The notes under the pieces: generated by a model
What the model was told of the DNA's origin: nothing
The model's database searches: none
The model's input: the letters and a program-made list of their open reading frames with translations, nothing else
Position numbers and translations under genes: made by a program
DNA from: Zeugodacus cucurbitae
Lineage: Eukaryota > Arthropoda > Insecta > Diptera > Tephritidae
Assembly: GCF_028554725.1 (NCBI RefSeq)
Contig: NC_071667.1
Span: forward strand, 54,491,501-54,555,500
Reading direction: 5' to 3'
DNA length: 64,000 nt
Part shown: piece after piece, positions 24,039-36,000 of the stretch
Layout of the letters: each line of letters opens with the position of its first letter
How positions within the stretch are numbered: the stretch's first letter is position 1

Positions 24039-24156
24039 AAAAAAAATAAAACATTTTTGTTAATGGAGAAGAGTTGTTTGCTAGCATGAGTGTTCGCTTT
24101 CTCATTTTTGTATTTATATTAAGTAAGTTAATGTTTACCAGAAAAAATCAAAAATT

Positions 24157-24696
24157 TCAATAAATTATATACATTGCGAACATATGAATTTGTAACAGTA
24201 ATCCAAGTATAGCCAGCCCCCATGTGGCACGATATAGCATTACGTCTCTACTGCCACCCTTCAGATGTATAGGTTTGCCATTGTCCTTTTGGAAAAGTTT
24301 TTGCATTTTTCTGATTTTCTCTAGACCAGGATTTGGTTTCTTGGATGGACCCGGACTTCCAGCACAAGAGCTACCACCAGTCGTTTTGCTTGGACCACTG
24401 GCAAATCTTGTGGACAACTGTAACAAGCTGCGACCATTGCAACGATGCAGTGAAGGCTACAATTGCAGTTATATAAATTACATGGCATTTAATATTGCAA
24501 AATATATCTGCGCTTACATAAATCAATCTGAACATCCTAATAACCAAGATATTGCGTTACGAAAACAATAATTAATTTGAAATGTTTGAAATATAATTGA
24601 TTTATACTTCAATGCCTACAAATGTTACAAAAGAATAGTTGTCAAACATACTGCAATCCAAAGTAGTTTAACAAGCAACTTTTTCCCATAAATCAT
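24157..24696 (-). CDS. COX7AL: Cytochrome c oxidase subunit 7A-like paralogue
   Basis: A small nuclear-encoded inner-membrane protein of the COX7A/COX7RP family, part of or associated with respiratory complex IV. Two exons: 24,652-24,696 (15 codons, MIYGKKLLVKLLWIA) and 24,157-24,456, joined in phase 0 (GCA|GTATGT donor, TTGTAG|CCT acceptor), giving 114 residues. Residues 1-50 are basic and hydroxylated, as in a mitochondrial presequence, followed by a Gly/Ser/Pro-rich spacer. The family core is clear: KIRKMQKLFQKDNGKPIHLK then GGSRDVMLYRATWGLAILG with one membrane span. It is the more divergent of two adjacent COX7A genes; the Drosophila COX7AL paralogues are, as I recall, testis-biased. The first exon is inferred from splice sites and composition, not homology. 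Confidence 0.8.
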
Positions 24697-25297
24697 GTTA
24701 GTTTCCAATTGCTCCTTTTGCGAGGTTAATAAGCTAAAAGACCTGGGAGATGTAAATACTACAATTTTTAACTAAATATGGCTTTGCAAGGCTGTTAACA
24801 AAATTCGCAAAATATAATATAACATTTTGAAATTCCAGTATAGACACAATAACTTTAAGAGATACTAATATATTTTTAACACAATGACACTGTAAAAGTT
24901 CATGAATTTTCAATCATCTAAATTAACACAATAACAAACAAAAATATTTATGACGAAGACATTGCTAATGAAGCTTTACCTACCATCGATTTCTTGTTTA
25001 AATTAAAAGTTTTTCTTTTATCGTTTGTAATACGTATATTTCCATGTTTTAAATGCGTTTATGTGAATGTTTAATTTTTAACATAAAACATTTATGGATA
25101 GGTTAGACAATAGGTATTGCATTACTCCATCATTCTGCAACAGTAAAACACATATTATGTAAACAGTTATGTTTGATAGTTAATTACACTTACCACAAAA
25201 CAAGGAAACATACTTATACATCCCGATTAGTCATATATGTTTTTAGACTTTGAAAGCTTAATTTAAAACATTAATTACAGATGTTGTTGTTTAGCAT

Positions 25298-25767
25298 TTA
25301 ATCTTGGCTCTGGGGAACGCTCAAGTCGTAGAACAATTTCAGCATACCACCAACACCGGCCAAACTAAGAGCGACGGTCAAACGGTACAACAGTTGATCG
25401 GAGAATGAACCCTTAAGGAACACTGGTTTGCCATCGTGCTTTTGGAAGTGTTCCTGCACTTTCTTCAATTCAAAGTAGCCCTTCTCTACTTCACCCTTTG
25501 CGGCGGCACGACGTGGTACAGTGGTGGTAAGGTTACGAACCACAACCTACAATAGAATATTTAAAGAATTTTAGAGATATATTTCCAATTCAATAATATT
25601 ATAACAATATTTCGAAACGAATAACAGAATATGATGTATTGACCTTACGTAATGCCGATAATAGGCACATGCAAATACAATTTTTAGCATAAGAATTCAG
25701 ATTGTCACAACTGATTTAAACGATTTTGACTTACTCTGGACAAGTTTAGCATCTTTACGGAACTCAT
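25298..25767 (-). CDS. COX7A: Cytochrome c oxidase subunit 7A, mitochondrial
   Basis: A structural subunit of complex IV in the inner mitochondrial membrane. Exon 1 is 25,735-25,767 (MSSVKMLNLSR, donor AGA|GTAAGT) and exon 2 is 25,298-25,546 (acceptor TTGTAG|GTT), phase 0, total 93 residues. The N-terminus MSSVKMLNLSR-VVVRNLTTT is a presequence; the mature part has EKGYFELKKVQEHFQKHDG, KPVFLKGSFSDQLLYRLTV and a single span ALSLAGVGGMLKLFYDL, the standard layout of fly COX7A. Its length fits the family. It lies 600 bp upstream of, and parallel to, its paralogue COX7AL, indicating tandem duplication, and diverges from snRNP-U1-C across 712 bp that probably hold both promoters. Confidence 0.95.
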
Positions 25768-26479
25768 ATTTTGTGATAATTATTTAAAAAAGCTTCAAAG
25801 ACTGAAAACTTTTAGCTACTTTTAGCAGATAATTCGTGAGCAATTTAGAATTTTCACAAATATGACAGAATTTTGACAGAAGTCAAATCACTGGAAAACT
25901 GGACTTGCCAAGGGAAAACTGGACACAGGGTTGCGGCGCCAAGCACCTACACAGGGTTTTTATCAAAAAATTTTATGAAAATAAATAATTTTACTAACAG
26001 ATCTGATAATTAAATAAAAGTTTGAATAATAAAAGAAAATAAATAAATAATTGTAATATAATGAAACTAAGAAATGCATTGAATATTAAAAGTTATGTTA
26101 TTTATTTAGTTTAAATTTAAGTTTAAAAATTTCGTCAGTAAAAACTTGTTTAATAAATTTATAAACAATTATGTAAACAAAATACATATCATAACTGTAT
26201 CAACAATTTTTAAGTTTAAATAGCATTATACTTCCGATATTCTTGGTAGTCATTACAACTTTGTGTTAACTGAGAATTATGTTAACAACATTAAAAACGA
26301 AATGCAACTCTGTTATTCAGCAGTGAATTCGTGTATATGCAACTTTACTATTTTGACAAGCAAAACATTTGTTTTCTTCAATTGTGTTTTTTTCTAGATA
26401 TTTCAATAGTTTTGTAAATGATAAATGAATAAAAGTATAGAGCAGTGTTTACGAATTTTGTGAAATAAAATAAAATAAA

Positions 26480-26914
26480 ATGCCGAAATATTATTGCGAC
26501 TATTGTGATACATATTTAACACACGATTCACCGTCGGTGCGAAAAACACATTGCACGGGACGAAAGCATAGGGACAACGTAAAATTCTATTACCAAAAAT
26601 GGATGGAGGAACAGGCGCAACATTTAATCGATGCTACCACAGCTGCTTTTAAAGCTGGTAAGATTACACAAAATCCAGGTGTTGCGATACCGCCTCCCAA
26701 TATGGCACCACCACCGCGTCCGGGTCTTATGCCGGGTGCGCCTGGAATGCCGCCTATGATGATGGGACCACACGGAGCTATGCCACCACCAATGATGGGC
26801 ATGCGACCGCCACCAATCATGGGACCGATGGGGCCAATGATGGGACCACCACCACCCTTAGGTGCTTTAGGTGTACGACCTCCTATGATGAACGGACCTC
26901 CACCAAATAAATAA
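26480..26914 (+). CDS. snRNP-U1-C: U1 small nuclear ribonucleoprotein C
   Basis: A component of the U1 snRNP that stabilises pairing of U1 snRNA with the 5' splice site. Single exon, 144 residues. The N-terminal U1-type C2H2 zinc finger is intact: MPKYYCDYCDTYLTHDS..RKTHCTGRKHRDNVKFYY, with Cys6, Cys9, His24 and His30 in the family spacing. The C-terminal half is the usual Pro/Met/Gly-rich low-complexity tail (repeats of PPPMMG / GPMMGPP type). The ATG is preceded by AAATAAAATAAA, a good fly start context. An AATAAA lies 81 bp after the stop. The minus-strand frame across the tail (26,590-26,820) is its shadow. Confidence 0.97.
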   Translation: MPKYYCDYCDTYLTHDSPSVRKTHCTGRKHRDNVKFYYQKWMEEQAQHLIDATTAAFKAGKITQNPGVAIPPPNMAPPPRPGLMPGAPGMPPMMMGPHGAMPPPMMGMRPPPIMGPMGPMMGPPPPLGALGVRPPMMNGPPPNK

Positions 26915-26994
26915 CAAAATACTTTAAGGAAATATAGACAAGAAAATACTAATTAAACAAATGTATAATTTTGTCCAAATTTTTTGAAATACTG

Positions 26995-27000
26995 AATAAA
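26995..27000 (+). terminator. AATAAA polyadenylation signal, snRNP-U1-C
   Basis: First AATAAA downstream of the U1-C stop, followed by T-rich sequence. Confidence 0.55.
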
Positions 27001-27462
27001 TAATTTATATTAATTCCAATTTTATTCGTTTATTTATTAGTATTAATGCGTTGTGTCTTGCGCTATTCTATTTAATTGGCACTTTATGCAGATAGTTGTG
27101 CTAAGAAGCTGACTTAGTTGAATATAGCATAAGAGATTATCCCAATTTTGTAAATTCGTTTAATCAAGTTATTATTGACTGTTGATCAGCCTTTATTACT
27201 TCAGTTGTTCGACAAACAAAATGAAACCGATTTTCAATTTTATTGTATTTATGCTAGTCATATATATTTTATCTTAAAATGCACATCATTCTTACATATC
27301 TAAAAAAGTATAACTACATTAGTCATTAAAACTATAATATATGATTTTCATAACTTATTTCGAAATTTTACAATTTTTGAAAAAATATATCTAGAGATGT
27401 TGAGAACAGCTAAATATGTCAGAATGTTTTGAGGAATTTAGCTAAAATGCTTCCTATTTTAT

Positions 27463-28474
27463 CTAACCCAAAAAATCCGAACGCTTACTGGGAGATGCTG
27501 TCACTACTGGTCTTTGTTGTTGGATTGAAGCTGTAATTACATTCTCAGATCGTTTGTACTCCCGATCGATTTCAGAGAGATCTAAATCCGCCTCAATTTC
27601 TAGTACCTTAAAGAGGATTAAAAATAGAATAAGTATCGTTTTGATAAAAATATTAAAAAACTTTTATATTTACTTTAATGTTAGATCCCATTTTTTTTCG
27701 TATCAACCAATCTTCATGCAGTTCGTGCAACTGTTTGATATACTCAAGTGGCACACATGACTCTTCGGAACGTGCGCGTTTACGTATACGCTCATATACC
27801 ACCTCAGGTGTCGTCCGCAAATACACTGAAAAAATAGTTATGCTACGTTTAGTCGTTCAATAATAAGAAGAAAAGTCTGTTTTACCTATTAAGTCGGCTT
27901 GTATGTGTGTAATGTCTTCAACATATGAATACCATTCTTTCAGTATTTCATACATGCCATCATGTATAAGGCCACTCTTGTGTAAATTCTCAACAAAGCA
28001 GTACCTTTAATAAATAAATAATGGTCAAAATACTAAACAAATATATGATTTTATATATTAATTTACTTTGCACTGTATAACGAGCGTTCTAGGATCTTTA
28101 TAGGTTTGTCTGTAGGTTTTGTATGTCGTTCCAACATCGTCAGCATCACATACGATTGAAATGGCATCGCCCAGCGATCCGGATCAATATACATCAATTC
28201 CTATAGGGAACGTTTTATTTAATATCTTTATACATATTTATTACCACATCCACAAGTATTTTAGGTAGTTACTAACCAATAAATTGTATCCTTTAAAATT
28301 TCGCCATTTCTCCACCGGCTCCGCCATGGCGCAAACTTTGTCCTCAAACTTTTGAAAATGTTCAATGAACGTAGTCTTTCCACTACCAATATTGCCTTCA
28401 ATTAGAACGGTGAAAGGCTGCGTGCCAGCTCCATATTTAGGAATTGCAGCATTAAATGGTTTGAGTGATGTCAT
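27463..28474 (-). CDS. dnk: Deoxyribonucleoside kinase
   Basis: The broad-specificity insect kinase of the nucleoside salvage pathway, which phosphorylates all four deoxynucleosides. Five exons on the minus strand: 28,277-28,474; 28,067-28,200; 27,886-28,004; 27,674-27,825; 27,463-27,606; 248 residues against 250 in Drosophila. P-loop EGNIGSGKT (26-34), EPVEKWRN, the ERS motif in LERSLYSAKYCF (103-105), and the LID arginines in ERIRKRARSEE (162-172) are all present; the tail ends TASPSKRSDFLG. The start is uncertain: the frame is open upstream of the chosen ATG (RLLGT-M) back to an ATTTTAG acceptor at about 28,493, so an upstream exon could supply another N-terminus, but none in a matching phase was found. 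It diverges from LIPT2 across about 1 kb. Confidence 0.95.
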
Positions 28475-28825
28475 AGTTCCTAGCAAACGTTCTAAAATAA
28501 AAGCAATATGTTTGCGTAGCTGCTAAAGTTTGTTGAATTCAGTATTCAGTATTTTATTTTTTCAGAAATACTCGTACAGCGATGACTTTAAAAAATCAAT
28601 TTAATTACAATTTTCACTGACGCACTCTGATTTGCATCTAATCTAGCACACTTCATAAATAAGACTTGTAAAAACGCGCCAAAATGTATCTTTCAAATAC
28701 ACATTTGGGCGCACTTTTAGCTGACGTGAGATATCACTGAATAAAATAACACATACATACAGAAAATATAAGGTTAACAACTTTTCTGGCACTTCTACAA
28801 GTAACATGTCTAAACATGTTTGCCC

Positions 28826-28835
28826 ATCAGCTGTT
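28826..28835. promoter_or_regulatory. ATCAGCTGTT E-box, dnk side of the dnk/LIPT2 spacer
   Basis: A CAGCTG palindrome with flanking AT/TT, the form common in fly housekeeping promoters, about 350 bp upstream of the dnk start. Its use as promoter is inferred. Confidence 0.3.
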
Positions 28836-28873
28836 GCCTTTCGTATGTAAACATTAGTGATCTCACCGGTACA

Positions 28874-29075
28874 TTATTAATTGAAATTTCTCCGTAAATT
28901 TATTAATCGCAGATATGTAATACAAATCTCTGTTTTCGCTCCATCAATTATTAATTATTAAATTAATTATTTATTAAAGTGTTATTAATTGAAATTTCTC
29001 GGTAAATTTATTAATCGTAGATATGTAATACAAATCTCTGTTTTCGCTCCATCACACTAATTATTTATTAAAGTG
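28874..29075 (+). repeat. Direct tandem duplication of about 100 bp between dnk and LIPT2
   Basis: The block TTATTAATTGAAATTTCTC..GTAAATTTATTAATCG..AGATATGTAATACAAATC..TTTTCGCTCCATCA..ATTATTTATTAAAGTG occurs twice in succession (28,874-28,981 and 28,982-29,075) with few differences; the first copy has about 10 extra A/T bases. It sits in the shared upstream region of two divergent genes. Confidence 0.9.
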
Positions 29076-29250
29076 GCAATAGTGAAGTTAAACTTGTTAC
29101 TGCACAGTATTGACTTACTTATAATTAAACGTTGCATAGTTTACTTCCGCATATGCGGTATTTCACAAATTTAGGTTTTTATTTAAAGTTAAAAGTTTTA
29201 AATACACAAAAATCGTATTGATTTAAACAAATGTGAACTTCTATAGTGCT

Positions 29251-29260
29251 AACAGCTGAT
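29251..29260. promoter_or_regulatory. AACAGCTGAT E-box, LIPT2 side
   Basis: A second CAGCTG motif of the spacer, about 265 bp before the LIPT2 ATG. Inferred promoter element only. Confidence 0.3.
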
Positions 29261-29523
29261 CGTTAAGTGGAAGGATGCCAACTGATTTGTAACTAAAGAA
29301 AACGGTACCAATGTATAAAAAAAAGTTAATTACGGATAAAGAAACTACCTATATGAGTGCTTTTAATTTACTTCTTGTATTAAACGATTATGAGTTAAAC
29401 TTTTATTAAATTGTTCCAAAAAAAAGTTAGAACTTTTTTCATAAGTTCTATCTGACAGTAGCAACCGCGAACAGTGTGCTTAATCATTTTAGAAGAATGT
29501 AGTATGTAGTAACACAACAAACG

Positions 29524-30195
29524 ATGAAAAAAGCGATCCCTTTAGTTACAATTGTAAATGCGGGTCATCATAGTTATGGGTCGGGTTTAAAACTACAAAA
29601 ACAACTGAGTAGTCAGAAAGCTGAAGATTGGGCCAACTTCCGTAATTATCTAATTTTACAGCAACATGATCCAGTGTATACCATTGGTATACGAACGAAG
29701 AATTACTCAGATGAGGATGAACAACGTTTACGCAAACTGGGTGCTGAGTTTCATCGTACAAATCGCGGCGGATTGATAACATTTCATGGACCAGGCCAAT
29801 TAGTTGCATATCCCATTTTACATCTGCATCAATTTCAGCCGAAAATGCGATGGTATGTTGCAACATTGGAGAAGACTGTTATTGAAATATGTCGCAGAAT
29901 GGGTATACCACAAGCTACTACAACATCTGATACTGGCATATGGGTGGGAAATAACAAGATTTGTGCAATCGGTGTACACGGTTCTAGATATGTCACAACA
30001 CACGGCATTGGTCTTAATTGTTGTACTGATTTGCGTTGGTTCGAACACATTGTACCATGCGGTATTGAAGGAAAGGGTGTTACCTCACTGAGTCAAGAGT
30101 TACAGCGTAACGTATGTGTAGAAGAAGCCATCGACGTCTTTGTACGTTGTTTTGCAGACAATTTTAAATGTCAAATACAAGAAATTGTGCCATAG
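29524..30195 (+). CDS. LIPT2: Octanoyl-[acyl-carrier-protein]:protein N-octanoyltransferase, mitochondrial (LIPT2)
   Basis: Moves octanoate from mitochondrial ACP to the lipoyl domains of the glycine cleavage H protein and 2-oxoacid dehydrogenases, the first step of lipoate synthesis. Single exon, 223 residues, the usual length of LipB/LIPT2. RGGLITFHGPGQ (81-92) is the substrate-binding signature. NNKICAIG holds the conserved Lys145, and IVPCGIEGKGVTSL holds the acyl-accepting Cys179, corresponding to Lys135 and Cys169 of bacterial LipB. A short basic N-terminus (MKKAIPLVTIV) may serve in import. The ATG is the first in frame and follows ACAACAAACG. Convergent with TRMT11, 224 bp away. Confidence 0.95.
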   Translation: MKKAIPLVTIVNAGHHSYGSGLKLQKQLSSQKAEDWANFRNYLILQQHDPVYTIGIRTKNYSDEDEQRLRKLGAEFHRTNRGGLITFHGPGQLVAYPILHLHQFQPKMRWYVATLEKTVIEICRRMGIPQATTTSDTGIWVGNNKICAIGVHGSRYVTTHGIGLNCCTDLRWFEHIVPCGIEGKGVTSLSQELQRNVCVEEAIDVFVRCFADNFKCQIQEIVP

Positions 30196-30418
30196 TTTTA
30201 TAAAAATTGTTTATACTAATAATATTTTTACACTTCCTATGTTTCGATTACAAATGACAACATATTGGAACATAGTTACACAATCAGTGTCTTATCAGTC
30301 TAAGCAAATCATTAATATTATGTAAAAAATTATTATAAAAGAGAGTTAAAACTTTGCTTTTGCGTGCGCGTGAAAGCACTAAGCCAAATTGGGAAATAAA
30401 AAATAATCCATACGAATT

Positions 30419-32264
30419 TTAATTAAAACGAGATTTATTTAAATTATTTTTAGCCTCTTTGTTGTCTGTAATAATTTTTCCTCTTTTTAAGGCCTCTATT
30501 CGACCAAGTTCGCGTTGTTCTGCTTTTCGTGTGCGCCTCTCGGTGCGTGATTCTGGTGCATTATTAAAATAACGGTCACGAAAATCGTACGAATTCGGGA
30601 ATTCGCATGACGGTTGCTCACTGTCATCTGTTGCATGAATATCACGTCTTTCATATGTAAGTAATCGACGAGATGTGAGTCCTGAAAGTGGCTGCTCTGA
30701 ATTACCTACCAAAACTAGGCTACTGTGTTGCGGTATCATTTCATTAGTGTAGTCATCTCTAGAAAAAGAAACAAAAATCATACATAAAAACCTTGAAATT
30801 ATATTTATCGTAAGCCATTGACACTACCTATGATATGGTAACCAGCACACCAAGCGCCCACCTACTTTTAAATGCTGTGCGGAAAAATGGAGTAGATCCA
30901 TATACAGTTGTTGTAAAGAATAATGGGAGGTAGATGGATAGTGTGGCATATCTTTAGTTCGTGTATTTTGCTTTGAAGTCGCCTTTGATTCTACTTTTTC
31001 GGTCGATTCCCGAATGCCATATGGAGCTGAATATAAAAACATACGTATTTCCATGTTATTATTTTGATTCACACATTCATTCAAACAGTATAAATTTAAG
31101 GTTGTGGTAAGTACTTACGATCTGTTATAATTGCATCAAATTCGACACCTTCTCGCCAAAGCGGATTGGAAAAATCTGATATGATTACATCTATATACCG
31201 GTCGCCACAGCCATATTGTTCTAAATTGGCACGCACTCTTTCATCCCTTTCTCGGACTTTTTGTGTAATACGGCTTGGACGTGAGCGGCCATGTAACATC
31301 ATAAAATCAATGTCTGCTCCAAGTACATAGCCTTTAACACAAAATAAAATGTAAAAGGCTTTTGAAAATTATTTGCTTTTTACCTACCACCAAACTTTGC
31401 TGCACTCACCAGAAGTGATCCCGTTCCAACAAACGGATCCAGAACTAAATCACCCTCCTTAACAAGAGCTTGATTTACCATAAGTAGACTCAACTGCGCA
31501 TCCATACTAGTATTCCCAATAAATTTACGTTTTTTCAACGAAAGTTCCTTTATAAGCTCTCGTTGGCCATTGGCAATCTTAAACAAACAAACAATTAATA
31601 TATGTAACAAAAATCATAATTCAAAAGTTACCAGTCGCCCAAAAAGTATATCATCTGGTTCGGTTGGAACGTCAGTTGGATCAAGACCGTAAAATTCTAT
31701 ATAACACCACTCCGTTTGTGGTGTTTTCAAATCTACATCACCATGAAATGGTAAGTACTCTAGCGTCTCAATTTTTGCCACTTTTTCCTTTTGCGATATA
31801 TGTTTGTTATATGTCTCAACCACTATTTTAAATGAATTTTTACTATATGCTTCCATAACGTTTTCTTTAGCCTTTATATTATTTTGTAGAATTTCATGGA
31901 AACTTTTTAGGTTATTCGAGTGGCCCCACAGTTCATAAATACTGCGCAGGCTAACAGAGCGCGAGGCAAATTGAATGGCTGCTTCTTCATTGGCAAATTC
32001 GACTATCCAAAACGGCTTCTGTTAATTAAAATCATAGTTTAGAATTAAATATACTATTTATGTAAAATAACTTCTTACCAATACGTTATCAATTAATGTT
32101 CGATGCTTTAAACCAAATAACTTGATGATGGAGTTGAATTCCTACAAAAATATTAATATGTGAAGTAAATATTACACAAAATAGTTATAACTACTTACGG
32201 CAACACGGAAATCTAAGTGCTCTTGTGCAAACCACAATATATATTTCTTCCAATTGTTTGTCAT
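30419..32264 (-). CDS. TRMT11: tRNA (guanine(10)-N2)-methyltransferase catalytic subunit (TRMT11)
   Basis: The catalytic subunit, acting with TRMT112, that methylates G10 of tRNAs. Seven exons on the minus strand: 32,199-32,264; 32,079-32,141; 31,632-32,018; 31,388-31,577; 31,119-31,331; 30,828-31,026; 30,419-30,758; all phases match, giving 485 residues. The N-terminal part has the THUMP-like region; DPFVGTGSLL (about 219-228) is the SAM-binding motif I, GADIDFMMLHGR the next acidic motif, and DPPYGIRE (about 306-313) the catalytic (D/N)PPY of N2-guanine/N6-adenine methylases. The C-terminus is basic (ERRTRKAEQRELGRIEALKR). A DRE-type TATCGATA lies 75 bp before the ATG. Confidence 0.94.
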
Positions 32265-32338
32265 CTTTTATATTCAATTAATTATTTATTGAATATTTGC
32301 GCTTTGGTTTATCTCTGGTTTTATGTTTACTAGTGATA

Positions 32339-32346
32339 TATCGATA
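32339..32346. promoter_or_regulatory. DRE core (TATCGATA) upstream of TRMT11
   Basis: A perfect TATCGATA palindrome, the DREF binding core common at promoters of broadly expressed Drosophila genes, 75 bp upstream of the TRMT11 ATG. The position fits a core promoter; function is inferred. Confidence 0.55.
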
Positions 32347-33041
32347 ATAAATATTTAAAATCGTCTTCCTGTGTGAACCAGTGTTGCTGATGTACAATAA
32401 TATGCAGTTTGAAAAAAGTTTTAAGTGTACTATTTTCTAAAGCAGTATAACAGTTTATTATTATATTTATTTGATATTAAAAATATTTTTGGAAAAACTA
32501 AATAAAGTCATAGATTTAACTATTTTTATTTACTTTCTTCAATTTGTTTTCTGCTTTGGATCTTTATTTAATTAAATCAAAATTTACGAATTAAAATCAA
32601 CTCATTCGAGGTGGATACCAAACCCTGTTCACGTGGTAATTTTTTTCTATCTAAAACTTGCTTCTTCTAACAGTAATGTTATTCACAATAAAATTTTTTA
32701 TTTTATTTATTAAGGAAATTACAATAAAATCTGCATACACAAATATATTTCACTTCAAAAATAAAATAAAATGCTTCGAAAATTTTTAAATATTCTTTAT
32801 ATGACATAATTTGTCTGTATACTTCAAGGAATAAGTTTACCATATGGATTTGTCTAAAGAATCACAACCCATTGCAACCCTGAGCAAATGTCAACTCGGC
32901 CATTTTGCTGAAATTTCGACGGTGCATAGAGGCAGGCCGACGATTTTCACAATATTCTGCTTCAAAAACGCATCTTTATTGCGAAATTAATTGAAAATTA
33001 GCAGTTTAAGTGATTGGTTCTGAAGATTTAATAAAATAACC

Positions 33042-36000
33042 ATGGCGCGCTATACTCAACGTCCGGAAAATGCTCTGAAAAGAGCGAATGGTAAGTGCAT
33101 ACAAATGTGTATAAGACCATGCTGCCGAAAACTCTGTATTTGCAGTCGTGGTAGACGGATGACGAGGCGCTGAAATGTCAAACTACATATATTTACTAAT
33201 ACAAGTTTAAACACAAATGTATTTGAAATGATTTTACTTTATATCTATCTATATAGAATTCATTGAAGTTGGAAAGCCTTTGCGTGCTTTGGACACCCTT
33301 CAAGAGGTATTCCGTAACAAGCGCTGGAACTATGCCTACTCCGAGACCATTATTGAACCACTTATGTTTAAGTATTTATACTTATGTGTGGAGTTGAAAA
33401 AGTCACACATCGCTAAGGAGGGTTTGTTCCAATACCGGAATATGTTCCAGCTGGTGAATGTGAATTCTTTGGAAAATGTTATTCGCGGATATTTGCGTAT
33501 GGCTGAAGAGCACACTGAAGCCGCACAGGCGCAGTCGTCGGCAGCCGTTGCTGTTTTGGAGTTGGACGATCTTGACAACATTGCTACACCGGAAAGCATT
33601 TTAATGAGTGCTGTATGTGGTGAGGATGCACAAGATCGTTCCGATCGCACGATTCTCTTGCCATGGGTTAAATTTTTGTGGGAATCATATTGCCAGTGTT
33701 TGGAATTGTTGCGTGTGAATACGCACTGTGAAGCCCTGTACCACGATATCGCTCGCATGGCATTTCAATTCTGTTTGAAGTACAATCGCAAGAGTGAATT
33801 TAGGCGTTTGTGCGATAAGTTGCGAAAGCATTTAGAAGATATCTGTAAGAGTACTACCCAAACCACTGGTGTGTCAATAACTAAACTTGAAACACAACAG
33901 TTGTGTTTGGATACAAGGCTTTATCAATTAGATTCGGCCATACAGATGGAATTATGGCAGGAGGCGTATAAAGCCATTGAGGACATACATGGTCTGATGG
34001 CTTTATCGAAGAAAACACCAGTGCCAAAAACAATGGCCAATTATTACCAGAAATTGGCAATGGTTTTCTCTAAGGCTGGAAATCAACTCTTCCATGCTGC
34101 AGCTTTGTTGAAGCTATTCCAGTTGACACGTGAATTAAAGAAGAACTTGACAAAGGATGACATGCAACGTATGGCTTCGCATGTTCTCATAGCGACAGTT
34201 TCTATCCCACTGCCATCGGCTCATCCGGAATTCGATCGTTTCATTGAAGCCGATAAGAGTCCACTTGAGAAGGCTCAAAAATTAGCCGTGCTACTAGGAC
34301 TACAACAGCCTCCAACTAGAGCATCATTGATTAAAGAAGTTGTGAGTATAATAAATATATATTTTTTGTTGTATCTTTCTTTATTCAATATTGAAAAAAT
34401 TTTATTAAAGGTGCGGTTGAATGTACCGCAGTTAGCTTCTGAAGAGTTCAGGAACTTATATAATTGGTTGGAAGTGGATTTCAATCCGTTGAATTTGTGC
34501 AAGCGTGTGCAAAGTATTATCGATGTGATTGAAAGCGCTCCCCCAGAGAACAACTTACTTGCGCCCTATATCAAATCATTGAAAGATGTTACAATTATGC
34601 GTTTGATTAGAGAAATCTCACAAGTTTATCAGAGTATCGAATTTAACCGTTTGTTGCAATTAGCATCATTCTGTAATATTTTTGAACTCGAAAAGTTGTT
34701 AGTCGAATCAGTGCGTCATAATGATATGCAAATTCGAATTGATCATCAGAAGAGATGTATTTATTTTGGAACTGACCTAACAGAGAGTCAGAGAGAAGAT
34801 CACCCTGATGGCCCAACCCTCCAGTCAATGCCTTCTGAACAAATTCGCTCACAATTGGTTAACATGGCAACCGTTTTGAATCGTGCTGTATCCGTTGTGT
34901 ATCCAAATCGTGAAAAGGATCAACGTGCCAAACTGCGGGCTCAGATGGTATATCATTATCACGAGATCAAGGATCGTGAACATCAACGCATTTTGCAACG
35001 TCAAAAGATTATCGAAGATCGTAAAGAATTTATTGAGAAGCAAAATAATGCACGCGAAGAGGAAGAAGCACGTCGTTTGGAAGAAGAGAGCCGGAAGGCG
35101 AAACTGGCAGAGCAAAAACGACTGGAGCAGGAGAATGAAGAGCGTGAGAGGAAGCGTCATCAAAATGAAATTGAAGCTATTAAGGTCAAGAGCCTAAAGG
35201 TAATTTGATCATTCAATAATATATTATATATTTCATAGAATTAATTTAAATTAAACTGTAATTACTGACTAATATTTTGTAAAATTCTTCAAGGATAAAA
35301 TGCAACAAATATCGCAAACCGCACATGGTAAAAAAATGCTTTCCAAATTGGACGAAGAGAGCATTAAAAAGTTGGATGCTGAACAAATTGCTGCTAAGGA
35401 GTCCGAAGAATTGCAACGCGAACGCAAGGAATTGCAATCCAAACTCAAGTCCCAAGAGAAAAAGATCGATTACTTTGAGCGTGCTAAGCGTATGGAGGAA
35501 ATACCACTATTCGAAAAATACTTGGCTGACAAGCAAGTAAAAGACAAAGAGTTTTGGGAAGCACAAGAAGCACAACGTATTGAGAATGCTATTGCAGAAC
35601 GCAAAGACGCTGTCGCACAGCAGGACCGTTTGAAACGTATGTATGATGATCGCGACGTCTTCTTGGAGGCATTGAAGAAGGAACGCGCATCATTGTTTGT
35701 GGAAAAGGTAAAGAAATTCGAAGTGGCTTTGGGCGAAGAACGCAAACGTTTGTTAGCACATCGTTGTGAGATGCGCCGCCAAGAACGTCGTCGTGCATGG
35801 CTTCGTGAAAAGGAAGAAGAACGTATGCGTAAAGAAGAAGAAATTCGTAGAGTTAAGGAAGAGGAAGAAAGAGCTATTGCTGAAGCTTTGCGCAAAGAGC
35901 GTGAAGCCGAAGAGGAGAAAAGACGTATTCAATATGAGAAACAGCGTGCAAAGGAAGAGGAAGCTGAGCGCCGCATACAAGAAGATCGTGAACGCTTGTC

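Noticed and set aside
29546..29866. Minus-strand frame of 106 codons opposite LIPT2
   Set aside because: Antisense shadow of the LIPT2 coding sequence.
33091..33256. Possible C/D snoRNA in eIF3a intron 1 (GGATGACG ... CTGA)
   Set aside because: The C box does not match RUGAUGA and no flanking terminal stem is visible.
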